Source of the DNA: Pedobacter schmidteae
GTDB lineage: Bacteria > Bacteroidota > Bacteroidia > Sphingobacteriales > Sphingobacteriaceae
DNA: 14,905 bases
Assembly (NCBI GenBank): GCA_945906015.1
Contig: CAMDQV010000020.1
Span: 1 to 14,905 of the forward strand
Direction of reading: 5' to 3'
The position numbers and the translations under genes are program-made. The number at the start of each line of letters is the position of its first letter. Positions within the stretch are counted from its first letter, which is position 1. Positions 1-7,022 of this stretch are shown here, in pieces. The notes under the pieces were generated by a model, which was not told the origin of the DNA, did no database searches, and saw only the letters and a list, made by a program, of their open reading frames with translations.

Positions 1-179
1 ATCAGTTATTCTATTCAATCTAGTTTCGCATATAATAAAATCATTAATGAGATAATTTTTTGAGTGGCATACAAAATCTGTGATATTTTAATATCGTCAT
101 TACACTATTTTCACATTAATGTATGCTCAAGCTAATTTTAATGACCTAATTCTTTGTTAGGCCTATAATAGTTGCACTA
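1..179. other. AT-rich intergenic region downstream of the TonB receptor
   Basis: No open frame of useful length and no RNA gene is visible. A 6-bp palindromic stem (AATAGT / ACTATT, 167-181) overlaps the stop codon of the receptor, and a 5-bp inverted repeat (CCTAA / TTAGG, 145-161) lies next to it. Neither is followed by a T-run on the minus strand, so I do not call a terminator. Confidence 0.6.
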
Positions 180-2546
180 TTAAAATTTCAAGCTCAATGA
201 AAGTAGAAAATTTCGAGTTGCTTGAGGGTAATAGAAATTCTCAGTTGTAAAATTTCCTCCATACATGTAACTGAAGGTATACCCGTTAGCTTCATACAGT
301 TCAGATAAAATATTGTTAACCAAAAGTGTCAATCCGATATTTTTTAATCCTTTAAATGAAGTATTATATCTTAAGCGAAGGTCGTTCACAAAGAAAGCAT
401 CCAGTTTGCGTTTCGAATTAGATGTATTGTCAAGGTATTGCTCAGATACATATTTGCTGAGCAAGGCTATTTCTGTTTTTTTTAATGGAAGAAAACTTAA
501 TTCACTGGAGCTTATAAATGTTGGCGAAAAGGCAAGATCAGTGTTCTTGTAATTACTTATGATTTGTCCACCTTTGTCATAATCATCTGAATACTCAGTA
601 AAATTTTTGATTCTATTTTCACTTAATGATGCGGTTAAATTCCACGAAAAACGATTGTTTATCTGGACTTTAGTATCCATCTCTAATCCATATCGATAGC
701 TTTTTTCTACATTCTGACGGATATACTCACCTACATCATTCACTTTTCCGGTTAAGACCAGCTGATCCCTGTAATACATGGCATACGCATTGATACCTGC
801 AATGAAATTTTCATCGCTATGCCTGTAGCCTGTCTCAATATTTAATAAGCTTTCTGCAGTTGGCCTGTTGGAGATACTTGAATTTATATAGTCATCACGA
901 TTTGGCTCTTTGTTAGCTATGGCTATAGATGCGTACACATTATTTTTCGGGTTTACCTTATAATTGAAACCCAGTTTCGGGTTGAAGAAACTCAGCTGAT
1001 CATTCTGATCTAGGTTCATCCTGTTCTTATCGGTACCACTCACCTTGTAATTAACGCTTCGAAATTGAAGATCTGCAAATAGGCTTAAGTTTCCAATATT
1101 GAATGCTGCTTTTGCAAACGAATTGAAATCAGTTTTGAAACCATTTCCTTTGTAGTAAGGTAATATGCTGTTTCCAATCGGAATGAATTGCCCTCTGATC
1201 ACTTCTCCAAAATGATCTCCATCATATTCGTTATAGGCTCCGCCTAGGGTATAGCTAATGTTTCCTGTTGGTTTGTAGTCTAAAGAATACGTTAAACCAT
1301 AGAAATTATTATCAAGCCAGCGCCGCCTTACAAGGTCGCTTTTGTTGATGGCAATCCCGCTTGTTGGAAATGGTGAGATGCCATAATTAGCAAGATTTTG
1401 ATCTTCCTTAAATTCTTCATAATACCCACGACCTTTAGTATAATGAAGCGCAGTATTGGCTGAAAATATAGATGAAAATGTATGAGAATATAAAAGCTGA
1501 TAATGATCCTGAACATAATTATCTGTCTGGTCATCATAGGTAAAATTATTAAAGGTTCTGTTGGTCATCAGTAAATTCTGCGGAACACCGTTCCATGCCT
1601 GATAGGTTTTTTCGTAGCCTGAGAACACATTGGCGCGAAGCAAGTCTTTTTTACCATAGTAAGCAGCACTTAAAAAGTATGATTTTAGCATCGATGAACC
1701 ACGGTCTATATAGCCATCCGACTGGATCCTGGATAGCCTTCCGTCAAAACTGAATTTATTATTAATCAGTCCTGTGCCTGCATTGATCGTATTTTTTATT
1801 GTCTGATAGGAACCAAAGGTATTATTCAGTTCTGCATAGGCCGAATCTCTTTTGATTGTTGTCTGAATATTTAAACTTCCTCCAAAGGCTCCTGCTCCAT
1901 TTGTAGATGTTCCAACACCACGCTGAATCTGAATATTATCAACTGACGATGCAAAATCAGGAAGATTTACCCAATAGGTTCCCTGGCTTTCGGGGTCATT
2001 ATATGGAATTCCATTGATCGTGACATTTAAACGGGTTGGGTCGCTTCCGCGGATGCGGATACCGGTATAGCCAACTCCATTTCCTGCATCTGAGCTTACC
2101 ACTACGGACGGAGTCTGATTTAGCAGAAATGGAAGATCCTGGCCAATATTATTCTTTTCAAGCTCTTCTTTACTGATATTACTATAGGTACTGGCAGAGT
2201 TTTCGGTTACCCTTGTTGCCCTGACTAATACTTCGTCTGCCACAAGGCTGTTTTGAATAAGTTCAACGTTAAGACTGATATTCCCATTCAAACTAATTTT
2301 ACGTTCAAAAGCCTGATAACCAAGAAAACTAACTTTGATAAGATAATTTCCTGGTTTTAAATTTTTAAGTGAATAGTTTCCCGATACATCTGATCGGGTA
2401 GAAGAATAGGTATTTTCTAAACTTATACTGGCTCCGCTTAGTGCCAAACCTGAATTTTTTTCTGAAATTTTTCCTGTAATAGAAAATTGAGCTGATGCCA
2501 AAAAAGGAAATAGTACCGCCGCAGCGATAAATAATAATTTTTTCAA
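180..2546 (-). CDS. TonB-dependent outer-membrane receptor, predicted thiamin(-related) transporter
   Basis: A 788-residue outer-membrane gated channel that takes up a scarce ligand using TonB/ExbBD energy. Residues 1-19 are a signal peptide ending ASA|Q. Residues about 22-98 form a carboxypeptidase-regulatory-like beta-sandwich, common in Bacteroidota receptors. A TonB-box-like stretch (ADEVLVRATR, 103-112) follows. Then comes the plug domain (about 115-230, with IRIRG and the NDPESQG loop) and a long beta-barrel ending in aromatic Phe, as outer-membrane proteins do. The ligand is inferred from the TPP riboswitch directly upstream; in this phylum such riboswitches are known to precede thiamin TonB receptors. 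The start must be TTG at 2546: an in-frame TAA lies a few codons upstream, no ATG intervenes, and the signal peptide begins right there. No transporter partner such as PnuT lies in the window. Family is certain, ligand likely. Confidence 0.93.
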   Translation of the reverse strand: MKKLLFIAAAVLFPFLASAQFSITGKISEKNSGLALSGASISLENTYSSTRSDVSGNYSLKNLKPGNYLIKVSFLGYQAFERKISLNGNISLNVELIQNSLVADEVLVRATRVTENSASTYSNISKEELEKNNIGQDLPFLLNQTPSVVVSSDAGNGVGYTGIRIRGSDPTRLNVTINGIPYNDPESQGTYWVNLPDFASSVDNIQIQRGVGTSTNGAGAFGGSLNIQTTIKRDSAYAELNNTFGSYQTIKNTINAGTGLINNKFSFDGRLSRIQSDGYIDRGSSMLKSYFLSAAYYGKKDLLRANVFSGYEKTYQAWNGVPQNLLMTNRTFNNFTYDDQTDNYVQDHYQLLYSHTFSSIFSANTALHYTKGRGYYEEFKEDQNLANYGISPFPTSGIAINKSDLVRRRWLDNNFYGLTYSLDYKPTGNISYTLGGAYNEYDGDHFGEVIRGQFIPIGNSILPYYKGNGFKTDFNSFAKAAFNIGNLSLFADLQFRSVNYKVSGTDKNRMNLDQNDQLSFFNPKLGFNYKVNPKNNVYASIAIANKEPNRDDYINSSISNRPTAESLLNIETGYRHSDENFIAGINAYAMYYRDQLVLTGKVNDVGEYIRQNVEKSYRYGLEMDTKVQINNRFSWNLTASLSENRIKNFTEYSDDYDKGGQIISNYKNTDLAFSPTFISSSELSFLPLKKTEIALLSKYVSEQYLDNTSNSKRKLDAFFVNDLRLRYNTSFKGLKNIGLTLLVNNILSELYEANGYTFSYMYGGNFTTENFYYPQATRNFLLSLSLKF

Positions 2547-2607
2547 TTTAAATTGTTTAATTAGTTAAAAATCCTGCATAGTGGGGTTCTGTGCAGCTTA
2601 TTAACTT

Positions 2608-2783
2608 GTACCTCCCTACGCCGGCATTATCCGGATCAGGTGCTCTGTAAGCTGAAAGGGTAAAGCTTAAAGCTAAAAGCTCCACACGGAAACTCTCAAC
2701 TCTCAACTCTCGCTTCTCAACTATTAGATGGGTATATTCTCAGCCTGTTTTTGTGTTTGATTTCGCAAACAAGGCACCCCTAT
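2608..2783 (-). promoter_or_regulatory. TPP (thiamin pyrophosphate) riboswitch
   Basis: Read on the minus strand, the region contains the THI-box blocks in order. GGGGTGCC is at 2780-2773. GGCTGAGA is at about 2745-2738, its CTGAGA being the pyrimidine-sensing element, followed by ATACCC at 2735-2730. After a long P3 insertion come CCTGATCCGG, ATAATGCC and GGCGTAGGGAGG across 2640-2611, the pyrophosphate-sensing half. The aptamer sits about 65 bases upstream of the receptor start, in the right orientation. Binding of TPP is expected to lower receptor expression. The sequence blocks are seen directly; the control mode (transcription or translation) cannot be read with confidence. Outer limits are approximate. 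Confidence 0.96.
2661..2711 (-). repeat. Paired heptamer tandem arrays in the riboswitch P3 arm
   Basis: On the plus strand TAAAGCT is repeated three times in tandem at 2661-2681 (the third copy starts with A instead of T), and AACTCTC three times at 2691-2711, separated by 9 bases. In the RNA (minus strand) the arrays read GAGAGUU x3 and AGCUUUA-type x3. Laid antiparallel, 19 of 21 positions pair (12 Watson-Crick, 7 G-U), giving a long hairpin with a 9-base loop. It lies inside the variable P3 region between ATACCC and ACCTGATC, about 88 bases in all. Confidence 0.8.
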
Positions 2784-2791
2784 TGATGAAT

Positions 2792-2799
2792 CAAAGATA
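2792..2799 (-). promoter_or_regulatory. Bacteroidota -7 element for the riboswitch-receptor transcript
   Basis: The minus strand reads TATCTTTG, matching the Bacteroidota TAnnTTTG element, about 12 bases before the GGGGTGCC block. Transcription would start near 2784, just upstream of the aptamer. A TTTG on the minus strand lies about 24 bases upstream, slightly too far for an ideal -33 element. Confidence 0.6.
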
Positions 2800-2820
2800 T
2801 ATAAAAATTGATATTTTTGT

Positions 2821-3141
2821 ATGCAAAAACGAGATATGATCAAATTAGGAGTAATTAGACTCAAACCTGAATGGGTAATTCCAGTAATTAGTGCTGGTTT
2901 TCTATCTCTCTATTTTTTTTACATAGACGATGCAAAATATAGCTTTAATGGATTTTTTGAATTTAGTAACCTAATTTTTCTGGGAGTTTATGTTTTTATA
3001 CTCGTTGGTATTCAAAAGTTAAATCAACTAGGATTGGTATACTTTAGATTCAGCAAGAACACGTCCTTAATTAGTAATAGTATGGTTTCAACGATTCTTT
3101 TGTTGGGTCAATTATTTATATTATTTATAATCTTTCCATAA
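2821..3141 (+). CDS. Small hydrophobic membrane protein, function unknown
   Basis: I do not recognise this protein. It is 106 residues long with three likely membrane helices (about 17-35, 47-65 and 88-106), a basic N-terminus (KR, K, R, K) and almost no C-terminal tail. The coding stretch is visibly richer in A+T than the aspS gene next to it. It diverges from the riboswitch promoter and ends 113 bases before aspS. A TAnnTTTG match (TATTTTTG, 2812-2819) ends one base before the first ATG. If that is the promoter, transcription would begin inside the first codons and the Met at 2836 (MIKLG) would be the start, giving 101 residues. That it is a real gene is probable but not proven; it could be a lineage-specific or acquired gene. 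Confidence 0.55.
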   Translation: MQKRDMIKLGVIRLKPEWVIPVISAGFLSLYFFYIDDAKYSFNGFFEFSNLIFLGVYVFILVGIQKLNQLGLVYFRFSKNTSLISNSMVSTILLLGQLFILFIIFP

Positions 3142-3145
3142 CAAA

Positions 3146-3175
3146 AGATCAAAAATTCTACTTTAGATCAAAAAT
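3146..3175. repeat. Direct repeat AGATCAAAAAT x2 upstream of aspS
   Basis: AGATCAAAAAT occurs at 3146-3156 and again at 3165-3175, 19 bases start to start, or nearly two helical turns. It lies about 55-90 bases upstream of the aspS -7 element. It might be a protein-binding site or chance in AT-rich sequence. Confidence 0.35.
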
Positions 3176-3229
3176 ATTTACATTTTTTATAAAAATTCAA
3201 GAAATTACTTATCATTTTTCTAAAATCTG

Positions 3230-3237
3230 TACTTTTG
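3230..3237 (+). promoter_or_regulatory. Bacteroidota -7 element for aspS
   Basis: TACTTTTG matches TAnnTTTG exactly and ends 17 bases before the aspS ATG, giving a leader of about 10 bases. No clear -33 TTG is seen; the upstream stretch is T-rich. Confidence 0.6.
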
Positions 3238-3254
3238 CTTATTAGTATAAAATT

Positions 3255-5000
3255 ATGCTCAGAACACATACTTGCGGCGAACTAACCATTAATGATTTAA
3301 ATAAAGAAGTAACTCTTACAGGATGGGTGCAAAAATCACGCGATCTGGGAGGGATGACCTTTGTTGATATGCGTGATCGTTATGGAATTACCCAGTTAAC
3401 ATTCAATTCGGATGATGATGCAGAATTGAGAGCACAGGCACGTGAATTAGGTCGTGAATTTGTTATTCGTGTGACTGGTAAAGTGATTGAGCGTTCTAGC
3501 AAAAACCTTAAAATGAATACCGGCGAAGTGGAGATCAAGGTTGCAAAGCTTGAATTGCTCAATGCGGCTAAACTTCCGCCTTTCCTCATCGAGGATGAAA
3601 CCGATGGCGGTGATGACCTTCGATTAAAATACCGATATCTGGATCTGCGCCGTAACCCGATAAGGAATAATTTGGTTTTACGACATAAAATGGCTCAGGA
3701 AGTGAGAAAGTACCTAGATGGTTTAGACTTTATTGAAGTAGAAACTCCGGTTCTAATCAAGTCTACTCCCGAAGGTGCCCGTGATTTTGTTGTACCTAGC
3801 AGAATGAATCCTGGTGAGTTCTATGCATTACCTCAATCGCCTCAAACCTTCAAACAATTATTGATGGTTTCTGGCTTTGACCGATATTTTCAGATCGTAA
3901 AATGTTTCAGAGATGAAGATCTTCGCGCCGACAGGCAACCTGAATTTACCCAGATTGATTGTGAAATGGCCTTTATTGAGCAGGAGGATATATTAACTGT
4001 TTTTGAAGGACTTATCAGAACCTTATTTAAAAACGTAAAGGGAGTTGACCTTGCAGAAGTTCCTAGAATGCAATATGCAGATGCCATGCGCTTGTACGGT
4101 TCTGACAAACCGGATACCCGTTTTGATATGCAATTCGTTGAATTTAATGCTATTGTAAAAGGATTTGGTTTCCCTGTTTTTGACAGTGCTGAACTTGTTA
4201 TCGGGATCAATGCAAAGGCTTGTGCTGAATATACCAGAAAGCAAATTGATGAGCTTACTGATTTTATAAAACGCCCACAAATTGGTGCAACAGGTTTAAT
4301 TTACTTGCGCCATGGAGTGGATGGGAGTTTGAAATCATCTGTAGACAAGTTCTATAATGAAGATGAACTTAAAAAATGGTCGATAGCATTTAATACAGAA
4401 CCTGGTGATTTGATCCTGATCATGGCCGGTCAAACTGATAAAGTACGGAAGCAATTGAGCGAACTTCGATTAGAAATGGGTAATCGTTTGGGCTTGCGTG
4501 ATAGAAATGTGTATGCCCCACTTTGGGTTCTTGATTTCCCGCTTCTGGAATGGGATGAAGATAGTCAGCGTTTTCATGCTATGCACCATCCGTTCACTTC
4601 ACCTAAGCCTGAAGATATCGGGATGCTGGATACTAATCCTGCAGCAGTGCGTGCAAATGCCTACGATATGGTAGTGAATGGTACCGAGATAGGTGGTGGT
4701 TCGATCCGTATCCACGACAGAGACTTGCAGTCATTGATGTTTAAACATCTGGGATTCACCGTTGAAGAAGCTCAAAAGCAATTTGGATTCCTTCTGGATG
4801 CTTTTGAATATGGCGCACCTCCACATGGTGGAATTGCTTTTGGTTTTGACAGGTTAGTTTCAATCTTTGCCGGACTGGATTCTATCCGTGATGTGATCGC
4901 GTTCCCTAAAAATAATTCTGGCAGGGATGTGATGATCGACTCGCCTTCAACAATCGCAGATGAGCAATTGAAAGAGCTGAAGATCAAAACAACAGTATAA
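3255..5000 (+). CDS. aspS: Aspartyl-tRNA synthetase
   Basis: Class II synthetase that activates aspartate and charges tRNA-Asp in the cytoplasm. It has 581 residues, normal for the bacterial type. An N-terminal OB-fold anticodon-binding domain covers about 1-105. Motif 1 is around 147-175. The QSPQ element is at 194-197. Motif 2 is FRDEDLRADRQPEFTQID (218-235). The bacterial GAD insertion spans about 290-420, and motif 3 is GIAFGFDRL (526-534). The anticodon-domain loop reads RDLGG. A Leu here is typical of discriminating enzymes that charge only tRNA-Asp, whereas non-discriminating enzymes usually have His; this last point is inference from family knowledge. The ATG at 3255 fits the N-terminus of the family and sits close behind a good -7 element. 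Confidence 0.98.
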   Translation: MLRTHTCGELTINDLNKEVTLTGWVQKSRDLGGMTFVDMRDRYGITQLTFNSDDDAELRAQARELGREFVIRVTGKVIERSSKNLKMNTGEVEIKVAKLELLNAAKLPPFLIEDETDGGDDLRLKYRYLDLRRNPIRNNLVLRHKMAQEVRKYLDGLDFIEVETPVLIKSTPEGARDFVVPSRMNPGEFYALPQSPQTFKQLLMVSGFDRYFQIVKCFRDEDLRADRQPEFTQIDCEMAFIEQEDILTVFEGLIRTLFKNVKGVDLAEVPRMQYADAMRLYGSDKPDTRFDMQFVEFNAIVKGFGFPVFDSAELVIGINAKACAEYTRKQIDELTDFIKRPQIGATGLIYLRHGVDGSLKSSVDKFYNEDELKKWSIAFNTEPGDLILIMAGQTDKVRKQLSELRLEMGNRLGLRDRNVYAPLWVLDFPLLEWDEDSQRFHAMHHPFTSPKPEDIGMLDTNPAAVRANAYDMVVNGTEIGGGSIRIHDRDLQSLMFKHLGFTVEEAQKQFGFLLDAFEYGAPPHGGIAFGFDRLVSIFAGLDSIRDVIAFPKNNSGRDVMIDSPSTIADEQLKELKIKTTV

Positions 5001-5051
5001 TTTCTCTGGATTAAACCGAATTATAGCAAAGATTTATTTTATTAAGATGAA

Positions 5052-5067
5052 TAGTCTTCGAAGACTA
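5052..5067. repeat. Perfect 16-bp palindrome between aspS and the glycosylasparaginase gene
   Basis: TAGTCTTCGAAGACTA is a perfect palindrome about 50 bases after the aspS stop and 50 before the next start. As RNA it folds into a 6-bp stem with a TCGA loop, but no T-run follows, so it is not a classic terminator. It could be an operator half-site pair or an RNA processing hairpin. Confidence 0.5.
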
Positions 5068-5116
5068 CTGCATGGGGATTATTCTCCGGAATGATGTTTT
5101 TATATTAAATTTATTT

Positions 5117-6136
5117 ATGATCAGTCGCCGTAAATTTCTGGCTGCCACTTCGCTTACAGGAGCGTCAATTGTGACAGGAAATAAATCTTTCTCAAACTTT
5201 GTTGAACAAAGTACAATCCTGAATTCACCCATAGTAATTTCCACCTGGAATTTTGGTATCGCAGCTAATGCCGCAGCGTGGGAAATTCTGAAAAATAAAG
5301 GCAGAGCTCTTGATGCAGTTGAAAAAGGAGTTCATGTTCCGGAGGCCGATCCAACTAATTCTTCTGTTGGGTACGGAGGATTGCCTGACCGTGATGGTCG
5401 TGTAACCCTAGATGCCTGCATTATGGATGACTTAGGTAATTGTGGTAGCGTGGCAGCTCTTGAACACATCATACATCCTATATCAGTTGCTAGACTTGTG
5501 ATGGAAAAAACACCTCATGTAATGCTTGTAGGTTCTGGTGCGCTTCAATTTGCACTTGAGCAGGGTTTTAAAAAAGAAAACCTTTTGACACCGTCTTCAG
5601 AAAAAGCCTGGAAACAATGGCTTAAGAATGCAAAGTATCAGCCTGAAATAAATGTTGAAAACAGATTGTTTAGTCCAACTAAATTGCCCGGAAATCAATA
5701 TAACCACGATACCATTGGTATGCTTGCCATGGATGCTGCCGGTAACCTGTCTGGTGCATGTACAACCAGTGGAATGGCTTATAAAATGCATGGAAGAGTT
5801 GGAGATTCCCCAATTATCGGGGCTGGCTTATATGTTGAAAATGAGGTTGGAGGAGCTACTTCAACAGGTGTTGGCGAAGAGGTAATCCGTAACGTGGGTA
5901 GTTTTCTGGTGGTTGAACTTATGCGACAGGGCTACCCCCCTGAAGAGGCCTGTAAAGAAGCAGTGATGCGAATAATCAGAAAGAAACCTAATACTGCCAA
6001 AGAAATCCAGGTTGGTTTTCTGGCTTTAAATAAAAAAGGTCAATACGGAGCCTATGCTATTCAAAGAGGATTTAGTTATGCGGTTTGTGATGGTAATAAT
6101 CAGAAATTAATGGTTAAAGCCAAAAGTTATTCCTAA
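5117..6136 (+). CDS. N4-(beta-N-acetylglucosaminyl)-L-asparaginase (glycosylasparaginase), Tat-exported
   Basis: Ntn-hydrolase that cleaves the GlcNAc-asparagine bond left after glycoprotein breakdown, giving aspartate and aminosugar. The precursor cuts itself before the catalytic Thr, here Asp-Thr in NHDTIGM (Thr199, counting from 5117). The Trp of ISTWNFG, the Thr pair of ACTTSG and the Arg and Asp of GRVGDSP are the other known active-site positions and are all present. The N-terminus MISRRKFLAATSLTG is a twin-arginine signal, so the enzyme should act outside the cytoplasm. An upstream ATG at 5072 would add 15 residues in front of the Tat motif, so I prefer 5117. The 339-residue length matches the Elizabethkingia (Flavobacterium) meningoseptica type enzyme. 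It lies 99 bases before cutC on the same strand. Confidence 0.92.
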   Translation: MISRRKFLAATSLTGASIVTGNKSFSNFVEQSTILNSPIVISTWNFGIAANAAAWEILKNKGRALDAVEKGVHVPEADPTNSSVGYGGLPDRDGRVTLDACIMDDLGNCGSVAALEHIIHPISVARLVMEKTPHVMLVGSGALQFALEQGFKKENLLTPSSEKAWKQWLKNAKYQPEINVENRLFSPTKLPGNQYNHDTIGMLAMDAAGNLSGACTTSGMAYKMHGRVGDSPIIGAGLYVENEVGGATSTGVGEEVIRNVGSFLVVELMRQGYPPEEACKEAVMRIIRKKPNTAKEIQVGFLALNKKGQYGAYAIQRGFSYAVCDGNNQKLMVKAKSYS

Positions 6137-6235
6137 ATTAAAGAACTACTGATGAAGACATGGTTCGAAAACAGATTTAGTATAAAAAAGAATCTGATGC
6201 AGCTTCTAAAAAATCAACCCCTAATTTTCTAATTT

Positions 6236-6952
6236 ATGTTTAACCAATTAGAGATCTGTGTAGGCTCATGGCAATCTGCCTTGGCAGCTCAGTATGGCGG
6301 TGCAGATAGAATTGAACTATGTGATAATCTTGCTGAAGGAGGTACTACGCCTTCCTTTGGAATGCTCGTTCAGTGTAAAAAATTACTTAAAATTCCATTT
6401 TTCCCAATAATCAGACCCCGCGGAGGCGATTTTACTTTTTCAAAAGATGAATTTGAAATAATGAAAGAAGATGTGCTCTGCTGCCGGGAAATTGGATGCG
6501 AGGGAATTGTTATTGGAATTCTCAGGAAGGATGGTAGCATTGACGCTGATAGGTGCTCTGAGCTGATCGCTCTTGCGGGGTCTATGCAGATAAACTTTCA
6601 TCGGGCTTTTGATCGCTGTAGCGACTTGAAAAGAGGGCTGGAAGACATTATTCAACTCGGTTGTCACCGTGTGCTTACCTCAGGCGGTAAAGAATACGCT
6701 TATGAAGGAATTGAACTATTGAAATCACTGGTTAGTCAGGCGGGCTCAAGGATCACGATTATGCCTGGTTCTGGAATTAACGAATTGAATTTGCTTGAAA
6801 TTGCCAAGGAAACTGCTGCACATGAATTTCATTCTACCGCGAAAAAATTGATGAAATACGAAATAGACCCGATTAATAATGAACCTTACCGCACTCTTGA
6901 AACATCGGTAGACACTGTTTCAAGGTTAAAAGAGATCTTGTCGCTCCTCTAA
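6236..6952 (+). CDS. cutC: CutC family TIM-barrel protein
   Basis: CutC family protein of 238 residues, normal length, without signal peptide, so cytoplasmic. Family landmarks are visible: EICVGS (6-11), GADRIELCDNL (22-32), IRPRGGDF (59-66), FHRAFD (121-126), LTSGG (147-151), MPGSGI (176-181) and EFHSTA (197-202). The family was named for copper homeostasis. In E. coli the copper phenotype was later traced to a small RNA encoded within the gene, so the biochemical role is open. The sugar-enzyme-like barrel and the location directly after a glycosylasparaginase gene suggest a link to glycoconjugate breakdown; this is inference. The gap to the upstream gene (99 bases) has no terminator, so co-transcription is possible. 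The start ATG follows an AT-rich leader without a Shine-Dalgarno sequence. Confidence 0.92.
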   Translation: MFNQLEICVGSWQSALAAQYGGADRIELCDNLAEGGTTPSFGMLVQCKKLLKIPFFPIIRPRGGDFTFSKDEFEIMKEDVLCCREIGCEGIVIGILRKDGSIDADRCSELIALAGSMQINFHRAFDRCSDLKRGLEDIIQLGCHRVLTSGGKEYAYEGIELLKSLVSQAGSRITIMPGSGINELNLLEIAKETAAHEFHSTAKKLMKYEIDPINNEPYRTLETSVDTVSRLKEILSLL

Positions 6953-6975
6953 AAAATTGTTCATTTGATTGAATC

Positions 6976-7005
6976 TTGAATTTCTTATTCTTTTCTGTAC
7001 TTTTA
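6976..7005 (+). promoter_or_regulatory. Candidate promoter for the M20 amidohydrolase
   Basis: TTG at 6976-6978 is followed after 19 bases by TACTTTTA at 6998-7005, seven of eight matches to the TAnnTTTG element with normal spacing. The ATG follows 17 bases later. Confidence 0.5.
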
Positions 7006-7022
7006 ATTCTTAAATAGTTAAT

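Noticed and set aside
167..181. Terminator of the TonB receptor gene
   Set aside because: The 6-bp stem has no T-run on the minus strand and overlaps the stop codon.
3890..4210. Open frame of 106 codons on the minus strand inside aspS
   Set aside because: Antisense to motif 2 and the insertion domain of aspS; no domain signal.
5072..5116. Fifteen-codon N-terminal extension of the glycosylasparaginase from an upstream ATG
   Set aside because: It would put a hydrophobic stretch in front of a well-formed Tat signal; the ATG at 5117 directly before SRRKFLA fits family length and export.
6152..6232. Open frame of 26 codons (MKTWFENRF...) ending just before cutC
   Set aside because: No family resemblance, ordinary AT-rich gap composition and no promoter; length is within chance. 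It could only be a leader peptide, with no supporting signal.
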